NCBI GenBank assembly: GCA_963750495.1 | Contig: CAVVQV010000017.1 | Location: forward strand, 1 to 64,000 | Length of the DNA: 64,000 nt | Reading direction: 5' to 3' | Source: JANLYC01 sp963750495 | GTDB taxonomy: Bacteria > Actinomycetota > Actinomycetes > Propionibacteriales > Nocardioidaceae | Shown here: piece after piece, positions 1-8,300 of the stretch | Layout of the letters: every line of letters starts with the position of its first letter | Numbering within the stretch: the stretch's first letter is position 1 | Program-made: the position numbers and the translations under genes | Notes under the pieces: model-generated | The model's input: the letters and a program-made list of their open reading frames with translations, nothing else | Told to the model about the DNA's origin: nothing | Database searches by the model: none

Positions 1-734
1 ACGAGGCGCAGGAGAAGGCGGGCATCGCCGTGGCCCAGTCGGTACGGCTGGCCCTGAGCGGCGAGCTCGTCCCGGATGCGGTCAACGTCCAGGGCGGGGT
101 CATCGCCGAGGACGTCCGGCCCGGCATCCCGCTGACCGAGAAGCTCGGTCGAATCTTCACCGCGCTCGCCGGGGAGGTCGCCCAGCAGCTCGACGTCGAG
201 GTCCGCGGAGAGATCACGCAGTACGACGTGAAGGTCCTCGAGCTGGCAGCCATGAAGGGTGTTTTCAGCGACGTCGTCGAGGAGTCCGTGTCGTTCGTCA
301 ACGCACCCTTGCTGGCGGCCGAGCGCGGGCTGGCCGTGCGTCTCGTCACCGACCCCGAGAGCAGCGACCACCGCAACCTGGTCACGCTGCGAGGCACGCT
401 GGCTGACGGCAGCCAGGTCTCCGTGTCCGGAACGCTCGTCGGCATACACCACCGCGAACGTCTCGTCGAGATCAACGGGTACGACGTCGATCTCGAGCCG
501 ACCGAGCACCTGGCGTTCTTCACCTATGTCGACCGGCCCGGCATGGTCGGGGCGGTCGGTCGCATCCTGGGTGACGCGGACATCAACATCGCGGGCATGC
601 AGGTGGCTCGGGACCATCGCGGCGGCCACGCCCTCGTCGCGCTCACCGTCGACAGCGCGATCCCGTCAGCCGTTCTCGACGAGATCGCTGCCGAGGTGCA
701 GGCAGTCGTGGTTCGCGCGGTCGAGCTTTCCTGA
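1..734 (+). CDS. serA: D-3-phosphoglycerate dehydrogenase, C-terminal part
   Basis: This is the 3' part of a gene that enters from outside the window; the frame is open from base 3. It matches the end of the SerA family, which oxidises 3-phosphoglycerate to 3-phosphohydroxypyruvate in serine synthesis. What remains is the end of the NAD-binding/substrate region, the intervening (ASB) domain that begins at the AVNVQGG stretch, and a C-terminal ACT domain (about the last 75 residues, containing DRPGMVGAVG), as in long actinobacterial SerA proteins where ACT binds serine. It is convergent with the methyltransferase that follows. Placement of serA just before leuB matches M. tuberculosis (serA1, leuB). 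Confidence 0.95.
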   Translation, partial: EAQEKAGIAVAQSVRLALSGELVPDAVNVQGGVIAEDVRPGIPLTEKLGRIFTALAGEVAQQLDVEVRGEITQYDVKVLELAAMKGVFSDVVEESVSFVNAPLLAAERGLAVRLVTDPESSDHRNLVTLRGTLADGSQVSVSGTLVGIHHRERLVEINGYDVDLEPTEHLAFFTYVDRPGMVGAVGRILGDADINIAGMQVARDHRGGHALVALTVDSAIPSAVLDEIAAEVQAVVVRAVELS

Positions 735-743
735 CCCGCGCGG

Positions 744-1310
744 TCAGGCGCGGGCGGCGATGACCACGGCCGAGTCCGGCGCCACCATCACCTCGACGGT
801 CGTGAAGCGCTCGTCCGTGAACCACTGCTGACGCATCGTGTCGACGCGCCCCTCGTACGTCGGCGGCCAGGTCTGGCACGGCGTGAAGTCGTCGAGGACG
901 ACGAGTCCGCCAGGGCCGAGCAGTCCGGCGACGGCATCGATGCCCGACTGCTTGGCCTCTCGGACGTCGAGGAAGAGCAGCGAGAACGGTGCGTGGTCGC
1001 GCAACGAGCCCCAGTCGCCCGTGATGACCTCGACCCGCTGGTCGTCGGCGAACAAGTCGGTGACCGCCTCGGCCAGACTGGGGTCGAGCTCGGCGGTTAC
1101 GATGTTGCTGCCCTCGCGCGCGCCGGTGGACAGCCACGCGGCGCCGACGCCGCACCCGGTACCGCATTCACCGAGCTGACCCGACCGCCCGGCGGCCAGG
1201 GCAGCCAGCAGACGTCCGGTCTCGGTGCGGCTGGAGGTGACGAAACCCCGTCGACGCGACAGGTCGAGGGCCGCGGACACGATCGGGGGAAGGTCGACTG
1301 GCGCGGTCAC
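744..1310 (-). CDS. class I SAM-dependent methyltransferase (O-methyltransferase-like)
   Basis: A 188-residue Rossmann-fold methyltransferase. The glycine-rich SAM loop is GTGCGVGAAW near residue 50, followed by the acidic end of strand beta-2 (TAELDP) and a hydrophobic strand SLLFLD near residue 110. The size and the pattern resemble the CmcI/caffeoyl-CoA O-methyltransferase group, but the substrate cannot be read from the sequence. It is transcribed toward serA; the two stops are about 10 bp apart. The start chosen is the ATG giving a full N-terminal helix. It is a soluble cytoplasmic protein with no signal peptide. Confidence 0.8.
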   Translation of the reverse strand: MTAPVDLPPIVSAALDLSRRRGFVTSSRTETGRLLAALAAGRSGQLGECGTGCGVGAAWLSTGAREGSNIVTAELDPSLAEAVTDLFADDQRVEVITGDWGSLRDHAPFSLLFLDVREAKQSGIDAVAGLLGPGGLVVLDDFTPCQTWPPTYEGRVDTMRQQWFTDERFTTVEVMVAPDSAVVIAARA

Positions 1311-1416
1311 GTTCCTGAGTCTGTCACAGCGCGCCGAGCGCGGTTTCGTCGCAGAAATGCGGTCTCATATGACAAGACGATCGTCCAAATCGGTTTCGCA
1401 CAACGAGATCCATCCG

Positions 1417-1608
1417 TAGGCTGACCACATCATGCGGTTTTACGTAGCCATCCTTACGCGCCGCGGCGGGGCCTCTTAGGCCAACTCCTCGCCGCGGAGT
1501 TCAGGCGTTGGCCGACCGCGTTGCCCGAGGAACCGCTCCATGCCGATCGCATTCGGTTTCCCGTTGATCCGCAGAGCTTGTCGAAGCGTCACCACGCTCC
1601 AGCTCTGC
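1417..1608 (+). promoter_or_regulatory. structured leader region with a 15-codon upstream ORF, ahead of leuB
   Basis: The 389 bases between the methyltransferase and the next small gene hold no convincing large gene but several ordered elements. A TAGGCT box (1417-1422) lies about 9 bases before an ATG at 1432, which would give a leaderless 15-codon ORF (1432-1479) whose early codons read Val-Ala-Ile-Leu. Its stop lies inside a hairpin: arms CCGCGGCG (1461-1468) and CGCCGCGG (1490-1497) enclose GGCCT/AGGCC (1470-1474, 1478-1482). A competing hairpin AACTCC/GGAGTT (1483-1488, 1496-1501) overlaps the right arm. Further on, GCAGAGCT (1571-1578) pairs with AGCTCTGC (1601-1608) and encloses AGCGT/ACGCT. 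This layout is suggestive of attenuation, but I see no U-tract terminator, and the function is inferred. Confidence 0.35.
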
Positions 1609-1699
1609 ATCATGACGCCGGTCGTCCAGCTTGGCTGCCCACCACAAGCACCCATCTCCAGCTGATCCCAGCTGACCAACAGACCGGAAGAGTGACCTG

Positions 1700-1858
1700 A
1701 TGTACGACATGTACCCCGAGTGGGGTCCTGCCCAGCACGACGACGACCACGCTGCCTACGCGGCTCGCCCGCCGGCGTACTCCGCTGGTCCGCCGCAGTC
1801 CGTCCAGGAGTCGATGGACCTCCGCGACCACGGGGGAGAGCGTCCTGACGACAACTAG
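1700..1858 (+). CDS. small acidic protein of unknown function (52 residues)
   Basis: A 52-residue ORF begins at ATG 1700, about 10 bases after a GGAAG Shine-Dalgarno, and ends with TAG just 45 bases before leuB. The product is rich in Tyr, Pro, Asp and Ala, starts MYDMYPEWG, and has no signal peptide, membrane segment or known motif. Codon third positions are GC-rich like the neighbours. It could be a real small protein co-transcribed with leuB, or the translated end of the leader region before it. I do not recognise the family. Confidence 0.5.
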   Translation: MYDMYPEWGPAQHDDDHAAYAARPPAYSAGPPQSVQESMDLRDHGGERPDDN

Positions 1859-1903
1859 GGCGCAGCCGGAGGAGTGGGCTGCGGGACGCCCTAGGGTACG
1901 GGC

Positions 1904-2962
1904 ATGACTCCTTCGATCCGGCTGGCCGTCATCGGTGGTGACGGCATCGGTCCCGAGGTGACAGCCGAGGCGGTCAAGGTCCTCGAGAGTGTTGCCGCGA
2001 TCGAGGACCTGGCCGTCTCCCGCACCGACTTCGCGCTCGGCGCCGAGCACTGGAGGTCAACGGGCGAGGTCCTGCCGGATGCCGTCCTCGACGAGCTGCG
2101 CACGTACGACGCGATCCTGCTCGGCGCGGTCGGCGGGCGGCCGGGAGACACCTCGATTCCGCCAGGCCTGCTCGAGCGCGGGCTGCTCCTGCGGCTCCGG
2201 TTCGAGCTCGACCACTACGTCAACCTGCGCCCCGCGCGGGTGTTCCCGGGCGTCCCGACGCCGCTCGCCGACCCGGGCGAGGTCGACTTCGTCGTCGTCC
2301 GCGAGGGGACCGAGGGGCCGTATGTGGGCAACGGCGGACGGCTCCGTGCCGGCACACCGGCCGAGGTCGCCACCGAGGTCAGTCTCAACACGGCGTACGG
2401 CGTCGAGCGTGTGGTCCGTGACGCGTTCGCGCGCGCCCAGCGCCGTCCTCGACGCAGGCTGACGTGGGTGCACAAGACGAACGTCCTCGTGCACGCTGGA
2501 GCGCTGTGGAGCCGCGTCGTCGCTGAGGTAGCGGCCGAGTTTCCCGACGTCGCCGTCGACTACCTGCACGTCGACGCTGCGACGATCATGCTCACGGTCG
2601 ACCCCGGCCGGTTCGACGTCATCGTGACCGACAACCTCTTCGGTGACATCCTCACCGACCTGGCTGCCGCGGTGACCGGTGGGATCGGCCTGGCGGCGAG
2701 CGGCAACCTCAACCCCGCGGGGACGGCGCCGAGCATGTTCGAGCCGGTGCACGGGTCCGCTCCGGACATCGCGGGCCGGCAGCTGGCTGATCCGACCGCG
2801 GCGATCCTCAGCACGGCCTTGCTGCTCGACCATCTCGGCCACAGCAAGGCAGCCGCCCGCGTCGAGCAGGCGGTGTTCGATGACCTGACCGCCAACGCAG
2901 GAGCCAAGCGCCGTACGAGCGAGGTGGGAGACACCATTGCCTCCCGGCTGACTCAGGGGTGA
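1904..2962 (+). CDS. leuB: 3-isopropylmalate dehydrogenase
   Basis: LeuB oxidises and decarboxylates 3-isopropylmalate to 2-oxoisocaproate with NAD+, the third step of leucine synthesis. The 352 residues are normal for the family. The N-terminus carries the GDGIGPEV motif, and the signature DNLFGDILTDL lies near residue 245 with the conserved catalytic Asp. The EPVHGSAPDIAG loop near residue 280 binds the adenine of NAD. The ATG at 1904 places the GDGIGPEV motif at residues 12-19 as expected. The next gene, ilvE, starts 14 bases after the stop, so leuB and ilvE are probably one transcript. Confidence 0.97.
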   Translation: MTPSIRLAVIGGDGIGPEVTAEAVKVLESVAAIEDLAVSRTDFALGAEHWRSTGEVLPDAVLDELRTYDAILLGAVGGRPGDTSIPPGLLERGLLLRLRFELDHYVNLRPARVFPGVPTPLADPGEVDFVVVREGTEGPYVGNGGRLRAGTPAEVATEVSLNTAYGVERVVRDAFARAQRRPRRRLTWVHKTNVLVHAGALWSRVVAEVAAEFPDVAVDYLHVDAATIMLTVDPGRFDVIVTDNLFGDILTDLAAAVTGGIGLAASGNLNPAGTAPSMFEPVHGSAPDIAGRQLADPTAAILSTALLLDHLGHSKAAARVEQAVFDDLTANAGAKRRTSEVGDTIASRLTQG

Positions 2963-2976
2963 AGTACGTTGAGGCC

Positions 2977-4059
2977 ATGACGTCGTCTCACATTGCGATC
3001 CAGCGATCGAGCGCGCCCGTGGAGGCTGCGCGCCGGCAGGAGATCCTCGAGCAGCCCGGCTTCGGTCTCCACTTCACCGACCACATGTTCGTGTCCGAGT
3101 GGACTCCCGATGGCGGGTGGCACGGCGCGACGGTCAAGCCATACGGGCCGTTCAGCGTCGACCCGGCGAGCTCTGTGCTGCACTACGCACAAGAGATTTT
3201 CGAGGGCACGAAGGCCTACCGTCACGACGACGGGTCGGTGTGGTCGTTCCGATTGCAGGCGAACGCCGAGCGTTTCCAGCGGTCCGCCCACCGCCTCGCG
3301 CTGCCCGAGCTGCCCGTGGGCGACTTTGTCGCCGCGGTCCGGGCCCTCGTGCAGACCGACGTCGACTGGGTGCCGTCGGGTGGTGAGAAGTCGCTCTACA
3401 TCCGGCCGTTCATGTTCGCCTCCGAGGTCTTCCTCGGAGTTCGCCCCTCGAAGCACGTGACGTTCGCGGTGATCGCATCGCCCGCCGGCCCGTACTTCGC
3501 CGGGGGAGTGAAGCCGGTGACGCTCTGGCTCAGCGAGGAGTTCAACCGGGCGGCCCCGGGCGGCACCGGAGCGGCCAAATGTGGTGGCAACTACGCCGCC
3601 AGCCTGGTCGCCCAGCAGGAGGCGATCGACAACGGTTGCGACCAGGTCGCGTTCCTCGACGCCGTCGAGAGCCGCTATGTCGAGGAGCTCGGCGGCATGA
3701 ATCTTTTCTTCGTGTTCGACGACGGCACGATGGTCACTCCCGAGCTGTCCGGCTCGATCCTCGAAGGGGTGACGCGCTCCTCGATCATCGACATCGCCGA
3801 CGAGCTCGGCCACAAGGTCGACGAGCGCAAGGTGACGATCGACGAGTGGCGTGAGGGCGTCGCCGACGGCACCATCACTGAGGTGTTCGCCTGTGGAACC
3901 GCCGCTGTCATCACGCCGGTGGCCGCACTCAAGTGGCGTGGCGGCGAGGTCGCCACCCAGCGCGAGGCCACCCTGGCCAACCGGATCCGGACGCGGTTGC
4001 TGGACGTACAGTACGGACGGGCCGACGACCAGTACGGCTGGATGCACCGGATCGCCTGA
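2977..4059 (+). CDS. ilvE: branched-chain amino acid aminotransferase
   Basis: IlvE is a PLP-dependent class IV aminotransferase performing the last step of leucine, isoleucine and valine synthesis. About 360 residues is normal for the long actinobacterial type. The PLP lysine lies in GAAKCGGNYA (near residue 200). An in-frame GTG at 2959 overlaps the leuB stop and could add 6 residues, but ATG 2977 gives the usual short N-terminus leading into the QRS and TDHM motifs, so I prefer it. It follows leuB closely and precedes the cimA leader, so the three branched-chain genes are grouped. Confidence 0.95.
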   Translation: MTSSHIAIQRSSAPVEAARRQEILEQPGFGLHFTDHMFVSEWTPDGGWHGATVKPYGPFSVDPASSVLHYAQEIFEGTKAYRHDDGSVWSFRLQANAERFQRSAHRLALPELPVGDFVAAVRALVQTDVDWVPSGGEKSLYIRPFMFASEVFLGVRPSKHVTFAVIASPAGPYFAGGVKPVTLWLSEEFNRAAPGGTGAAKCGGNYAASLVAQQEAIDNGCDQVAFLDAVESRYVEELGGMNLFFVFDDGTMVTPELSGSILEGVTRSSIIDIADELGHKVDERKVTIDEWREGVADGTITEVFACGTAAVITPVAALKWRGGEVATQREATLANRIRTRLLDVQYGRADDQYGWMHRIA

Positions 4060-4139
4060 GGTCTGGACGCAGGCGAGGATTGTCCGTTGGTTGAGACGCC
4101 GTATCCCCATGCGGGCGGTTGAGGTGCCACACTGCTGGC

Positions 4140-4226
4140 ATGGTTGGCACGAGCTCGATTATCGGCCCCTAGCGCGACGGTTCTCCCATCGCGCTGACCT
4201 CTCGTTCCCACGGGGGGTCTTTTTGT
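4140..4226 (+). promoter_or_regulatory. candidate leader peptide and attenuator upstream of cimA
   Basis: In the 194 bases between ilvE and cimA an ATG at 4140 opens a 10-codon ORF (MVGTSSIIGP, stop 4170-4172) with two adjacent isoleucine codons, ATT ATC. The stop is embedded in a stem with perfect 7-base arms AGCGCGA (4171-4177) and TCGCGCT (4189-4195). A G-run and TTTTTG (4220-4225) follow shortly after a weaker GACC...GGTC pairing (4196-4219). CimA leads to isoleucine, so ribosome-mediated attenuation by Ile-tRNA would make sense. Known actinobacterial attenuators work this way for branched-chain and aromatic genes. There is no well-placed Shine-Dalgarno, so the leader would need leaderless translation. 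Inference only. Confidence 0.4.
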
Positions 4227-4253
4227 TTCCCGACCGCTTCTAGGACCCTCGAC

Positions 4254-5867
4254 ATGGTTGCCACCCCGAGCACCGCTCCCGTACCGGACCTCCAGGTCTA
4301 CGACACGACGCTGCGCGACGGAGCCCAGCAGGAGGGCCTGAACCTTTCCGTCGAGGACAAGCTGCACATCGCGCGGCATCTCGACGACTTCGGCGTGGGA
4401 TTCATCGAGGGAGGCTGGCCGGGCGCCAACCCGAAGGACACCGAGTTCTTCCGCCGTGCCCGAGAGGAGCTGAAGCTCGAGACGGCCACGCTCACCGCCT
4501 TCGGCGCGACCCGCCGGGTCGGGGTCGAAGCGAGCGCAGACCCGTTGGTCCGGGCGCTGAGCGAGTCAGGTGCGTCCGTCGTCACCCTCGTCGCCAAGAG
4601 CCATGATCGTCACGTCGAGCTGGCGCTGCGTACGACGCTCGAGGAGAACCTGGCGATGGTGCGGGACACCGTCGCGTTCCTGCGGGACGGCGGTCAACGC
4701 GTGTTCCTCGACGCCGAGCACTTCTTCGACGGCTACCGCGACAACCGGGCCTACGCGCTCGAGGTGCTGCTGGCGGCGGCCGAGGCGGGTGTGGAGGTCG
4801 TCGCGCTGTGCGACACGAACGGGGGCATGCTTCCACCCGAGGTGGCTGACGTCGTGGGCGATGTGTTCGACCAGCTCGGCAGGCACGGGACCAGGGTCGG
4901 CATCCACTGCCACAACGACACCGGCTGTGCGGTGGCCAACACGCTGACTGCCGTGGCGGCGGGTGCCGCTCACGTCCAGGGCACCGTCAACGGTTACGGC
5001 GAACGGACGGGCAACGCCGACCTCATCTCGGTCGTCGCGAACCTCGAGCTGAAGCTCGGCCGGTCGGTGCTGCCGAGCGGCCGGCTTAGGGAGGCCAGCC
5101 GCATCGCACATGCGGTCGCCGAGGTGACCAACGTGACGCCGGCCTCGCGGCAGCCCTACGTCGGCGTGTCGGCCTTCACGCACAAGGCCGGGCTGCACGC
5201 CAGCGCCATCAGGGTGGATCCGGACCTGTACCAGCACGCCGACCCGCAGTCGGTCGGCAACGACATGCGGCTGCTCGTCTCCGAGATGGCCGGACGGGCG
5301 TCGATCGAGCTCAAGGGTCGCGAGCTCGGTTTCGACCTGTCGGCCGAGCCCGACGTGGTCACGCGCATCACCGACCGGGTCAAGGTGATGGAGGCCGCCG
5401 GTCATACGTTCGAGGCGGCGGACGCGTCGTTCGAGCTGCTACTCGTGGAAGAGGTGGAAGGAGTCCGGCCGTCGTACTTCGACGTGGAGTCCTGGCGAGT
5501 GATCACCGAGTCCTCGCCCGCCGACGAAGCCGTCTCGGAGGCCACCGTGAAGCTGCGTGCTGGTGGCGAGCGGATCGTCGTCACGGGGGAGGGCAACGGC
5601 CCGGTCAACGCCCTGGACGAGGCGCTGCGCCGGGCCATCGGCCAAGCCTTCCCCGAGGTGTCCAAGCTCGAGCTCATCGACTACAAGGTGCGGATCCTGG
5701 ACCAGGGTCACGGCACCGATGCCGTGATCCGGGTGTTGATCGAGACCGCGGACGACAGGGGCTCGTGGGTCACGGTGGGCGTCGGTCACAACATCGTCGA
5801 AGGGTCCTGGCGGGCGCTCGTGGACTCGGTGACCTACGGACTACGCCGGGCGGGTGTCTCGCACTGA
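4254..5867 (+). CDS. cimA: (R)-citramalate synthase
   Basis: CimA condenses pyruvate with acetyl-CoA to citramalate, giving 2-oxobutyrate for isoleucine without threonine. The protein (537 residues) has an N-terminal TIM-barrel HMGL-like domain with DTTLRDGAQQEG near residue 18 and the metal-binding HCHNDTGCAVAN near residue 220. A C-terminal LeuA-type dimerisation/allosteric domain follows (about 400-530). The long form and the FIEGGWPGANPKD stretch separate it from 2-isopropylmalate synthase. It follows leuB-ilvE and a candidate Ile-codon leader. LeuCD and LeuB can carry citramalate on to 2-oxobutyrate, so the window contains the whole set for that branch except the acetohydroxyacid steps. 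Confidence 0.93.
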   Translation: MVATPSTAPVPDLQVYDTTLRDGAQQEGLNLSVEDKLHIARHLDDFGVGFIEGGWPGANPKDTEFFRRAREELKLETATLTAFGATRRVGVEASADPLVRALSESGASVVTLVAKSHDRHVELALRTTLEENLAMVRDTVAFLRDGGQRVFLDAEHFFDGYRDNRAYALEVLLAAAEAGVEVVALCDTNGGMLPPEVADVVGDVFDQLGRHGTRVGIHCHNDTGCAVANTLTAVAAGAAHVQGTVNGYGERTGNADLISVVANLELKLGRSVLPSGRLREASRIAHAVAEVTNVTPASRQPYVGVSAFTHKAGLHASAIRVDPDLYQHADPQSVGNDMRLLVSEMAGRASIELKGRELGFDLSAEPDVVTRITDRVKVMEAAGHTFEAADASFELLLVEEVEGVRPSYFDVESWRVITESSPADEAVSEATVKLRAGGERIVVTGEGNGPVNALDEALRRAIGQAFPEVSKLELIDYKVRILDQGHGTDAVIRVLIETADDRGSWVTVGVGHNIVEGSWRALVDSVTYGLRRAGVSH

Positions 5868-5888
5868 TCGCAGCGCTCCATGGATCCG

Positions 5889-6383
5889 TCAGTTGGTGGC
5901 AGGCGGTGTGAAAGGCGGCGGGCCGAGGATCTCGATTGCGCCGGTGGCCTGGGCCGCCTGCCCGACGCGCCCGAAGTCGACCGGTCCGGTAGGCTCGATC
6001 TGCTCGGTCGGCTCGCTGGCGTGGCGGTAGAAGGCTTCGCCACTGCCCGGCGTCTGGAAGCAGAGCATGCGCGCCCGTGGCGTGGTCACGAGGAAGGCGT
6101 GCGGGATGCCGCGGGGAATGACCGCGATGCCACCCTCAGCCAACGGGGTCTCGACGCCATCGACCATCAGTCGGATCTCACCTTCGAGCATGAAGAACGT
6201 CTCGTCGGCCTCGGGGTGGATGTGCAGGGGAGTGGCCTTGCCGCCTTCGAGGAGGTCCTCGAAGATCAGGAACGCGCCGTTGCACTCGTGTGCGTGCGCC
6301 TTCCACGTGTGGATACCGCCGCCGAAGAACCAGCGACGTTCGCCTTCGCCCGCTGCCCGCACCGTTGCCGTGGTCACGTCCAT
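5889..6383 (-). CDS. cupin-domain protein, possible quercetinase-like dioxygenase
   Basis: A 164-residue single-domain cupin. The first metal motif is seen as HIHPEADETFFMLEGE (about residues 54-69) and the second as PRGIPHAFLV (about 90-99), so the usual three His plus Glu ligands are present. This form is common in small dioxygenases and in non-enzymatic sensors; the substrate cannot be told. It is divergent from a TetR regulator and both share a palindromic operator, so the regulator probably controls it in response to a small molecule. There is no signal peptide. Confidence 0.8.
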   Translation of the reverse strand: MDVTTATVRAAGEGERRWFFGGGIHTWKAHAHECNGAFLIFEDLLEGGKATPLHIHPEADETFFMLEGEIRLMVDGVETPLAEGGIAVIPRGIPHAFLVTTPRARMLCFQTPGSGEAFYRHASEPTEQIEPTGPVDFGRVGQAAQATGAIEILGPPPFTPPATN

Positions 6384-6399
6384 GATGCCCTCATCTCTT

Positions 6400-6419
6400 C
6401 ATGGGACTAATGTCCCATG
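6400..6419. promoter_or_regulatory. palindromic TetR-type operator between divergent genes
   Basis: CATGGGAC and GTCCCATG form a perfect inverted repeat with a 4-base TAAT spacer. It sits between the cupin start (6383) and the TetR start (6436), where it would cover both promoters. Size and symmetry fit a TetR-family dimer site. That the adjacent regulator binds it is an inference from position. Confidence 0.7.
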
Positions 6420-6435
6420 ACGAAACTACGGTACC

Positions 6436-7056
6436 ATGAACGGTATGTCAACGTCGTACGAGAAGGTCGGCCGAACCCGGCAGAAGCAGCGCACCCGGGA
6501 GGCGCTCGTGTCGGCCACGCGACACCTCATCGAGCAGGGCGAGACCTCGCCCACCGTGGAGCAAGCCGCCGAATACGCCTCCGTGTCCCGCACCACTGCT
6601 TACCGCTACTTCTCGAGCCAGCATGCGTTGCTGGTAGCGGCCCACCCCGAGATCTCAGCCGCATCGCTCCTGCCTGACGTCGTGTCCGCCGACAGCGACC
6701 CGGAGACGCGGTTCGCGGCCGTGGTCGGCGCCTTCGTCGACATGGTGGTGGACACCGAGCCGCAGCTGCGCGCGATGCTGCGCATCTCCCTCCAGGAGGC
6801 CGCCACGAGCGAGCTGCCGCTGCGCCAGGGTCGCGCGATCGCCTGGTTCGAGGAGGCCATGGAGGGTTTGCCGTTGGCCGCGCCCGAGCGGCGGCGGCTG
6901 GCGCAGACGGTCCGCAGCGCGGCCGGCATCGAGTCGCTGATCTGGCTCACCGATGTGGGTGGCCTGTCGCGCCCCGAGGCGGCGGCGACGATGCGCTGGT
7001 CGGCGCAAGCACTGCTGCGAACGGCCCTGGCGGAAGGCCCGCCTCCCATCAGCTGA
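6436..7056 (+). CDS. TetR family transcriptional regulator
   Basis: A 206-residue repressor with an N-terminal helix-turn-helix. The region KQRTREALVSATRHLIEQG (about residues 17-35) is helix 1, and the recognition part is VEQAAEYASVSRTTAYRYFSSQHAL. The helical C-terminal ligand domain is poorly conserved, as usual. A second in-frame ATG lies at 6445. The divergent cupin gene and the perfect palindrome at 6400-6419 suggest local autoregulation and control of the cupin gene. The inducer is unknown. Confidence 0.88.
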   Translation: MNGMSTSYEKVGRTRQKQRTREALVSATRHLIEQGETSPTVEQAAEYASVSRTTAYRYFSSQHALLVAAHPEISAASLLPDVVSADSDPETRFAAVVGAFVDMVVDTEPQLRAMLRISLQEAATSELPLRQGRAIAWFEEAMEGLPLAAPERRRLAQTVRSAAGIESLIWLTDVGGLSRPEAAATMRWSAQALLRTALAEGPPPIS

Positions 7057-7116
7057 CCCGCGGCGGCCAGCCTGTCCGGAATCGACTGATCTGGACCTTC
7101 TGGTCGGGGTACTTAG

Positions 7117-8300
7117 ATGTGGCGGGTGAAGTCTCCGACCCAAAGATCGTCCGACAGGCGAGTGTCCGGCCTCCTGTCCGTCTTGGTCGCGGCAGCGCTC
7201 CTCGGGTCCTGTACGTCTGGTTCGGACGAGGAGCGATCGGGGCGGACCAGTGACCGAGCAGGGGCAGCTGACCGGGAGGTTCGCGTTGTTGGTGGATCCG
7301 TCCACGACTACTGCGACTGAGCCGGTGCACATCCGTGCGACTGGCCTACAGCCGGGCAGTGCAGTCGTGGTGCGGCTGATGCCGGGGGCCGGCGGGTGAC
7401 CTCGCACGTGGGGATGACCGTGGACTCGCAGGGAGTCATCGACCTGGATCACGACTCCGGCACGTCCGGTCCCTACCAGGGTAGTGCCGATGGGACTGGT
7501 GAGCCTGCTGAGTGTGAAGGGTCCCGGCGACGCGTGGTACCGGTGGGATGGCTCGACTCCCCAGCGCTTCCACCGAGCTCGCGTCCGCGACCTTTCGACG
7601 CCGAAGCATCGCGGCCGGAGTCGCTCACCAGCAGCTGTCGGTGCAGACAACCGGCCTCGTTGGTGAGTACGTGAGCCCCGCAAACGTCTCGCCGCGCGCT
7701 CGCCGTGCCGCAGTCTTGGTCATAGGAGGCTCGGAGGGCGGGGTGGCCTCTCCACCGCTGGCTGACGGGCTGGCGACCCGCGGCTATCCGACCCTTTCGC
7801 TCGCCTACTTCGCAGCGCCCGGTCTCCCGAGTTCTCTGCTGAGGATCCCGCTGGAGTACTTTGCTCGTGCCCTGCGTTGGCTGCGGAGCCGACCCGGCGT
7901 CGACGCGGAGCGCGTCTATGTCGTAGGAATGACGCGTGGCAGCGAGGCAGCGGAGCTGCTCTCCACGGTGTACCCGAAGCTGGTGCACGGCCTCGTCGCC
8001 AGCGTCCCAAGCAATGTTTCGCTGTGGGGGCTTCGCCGCGGAGTGTCGACGTGTGACGGCCCGGCCTGGACGCAGCGCGGGACATCCCTTCCGTACACCA
8101 CCCAGGTCAACCAGCCACACCCCACCGACGTTCCTGACGCCGCCATCCCGATCGAACGTGTTCGCGGTCCGGCCAGGGCAGTTGATCAGCTGACAGCCAA
8201 GCTCGGTGGCTCAGGCCTTGTCGTTGGTCCGCGTGTCACTGCGCCTCGGAGAAACCCAGCGATCGGTACAACGCCAACGCCGGCTCGTTGTCGTCATCGG
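7117..8300 (+). pseudogene. decayed BAAT/acyl-CoA thioesterase-like lipoprotein
   Basis: Pieces of one protein are spread over all three forward frames. 7117-7320 encodes a lipoprotein signal peptide with a lipobox ending LLGSC. 7250-7399 encodes the start of a thioesterase N-domain (FALLVDPS...EPVHIRATGLQPGS). 7396-7500, then 7484-7560, then 7548 onward continue it, the last giving an alpha/beta-hydrolase region (VLVIGGSEGGV). At least four frame changes are needed. The nucleophile elbow reads GMTRGSE, with Thr where the family has Ser or Cys. The 3' end runs into the convergent acetyltransferase gene and lacks the His/Asp end of the domain. It is clearly inactive. Confidence 0.8.

Noticed and set aside
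1476..1679. A 67-codon minus-strand frame in the gap before leuB
   Set aside because: No ribosome site, no family resemblance; it lies over the inverted repeats that explain the region better.
1417..1699. T-box riboswitch before leuB
   Set aside because: I cannot find a T-box core sequence or a specifier loop; the region has hairpins but not the T-box arrangement.
2953..4110. A 385-codon minus-strand frame over ilvE
   Set aside because: Shadow of ilvE with no recognisable motif or ribosome site.
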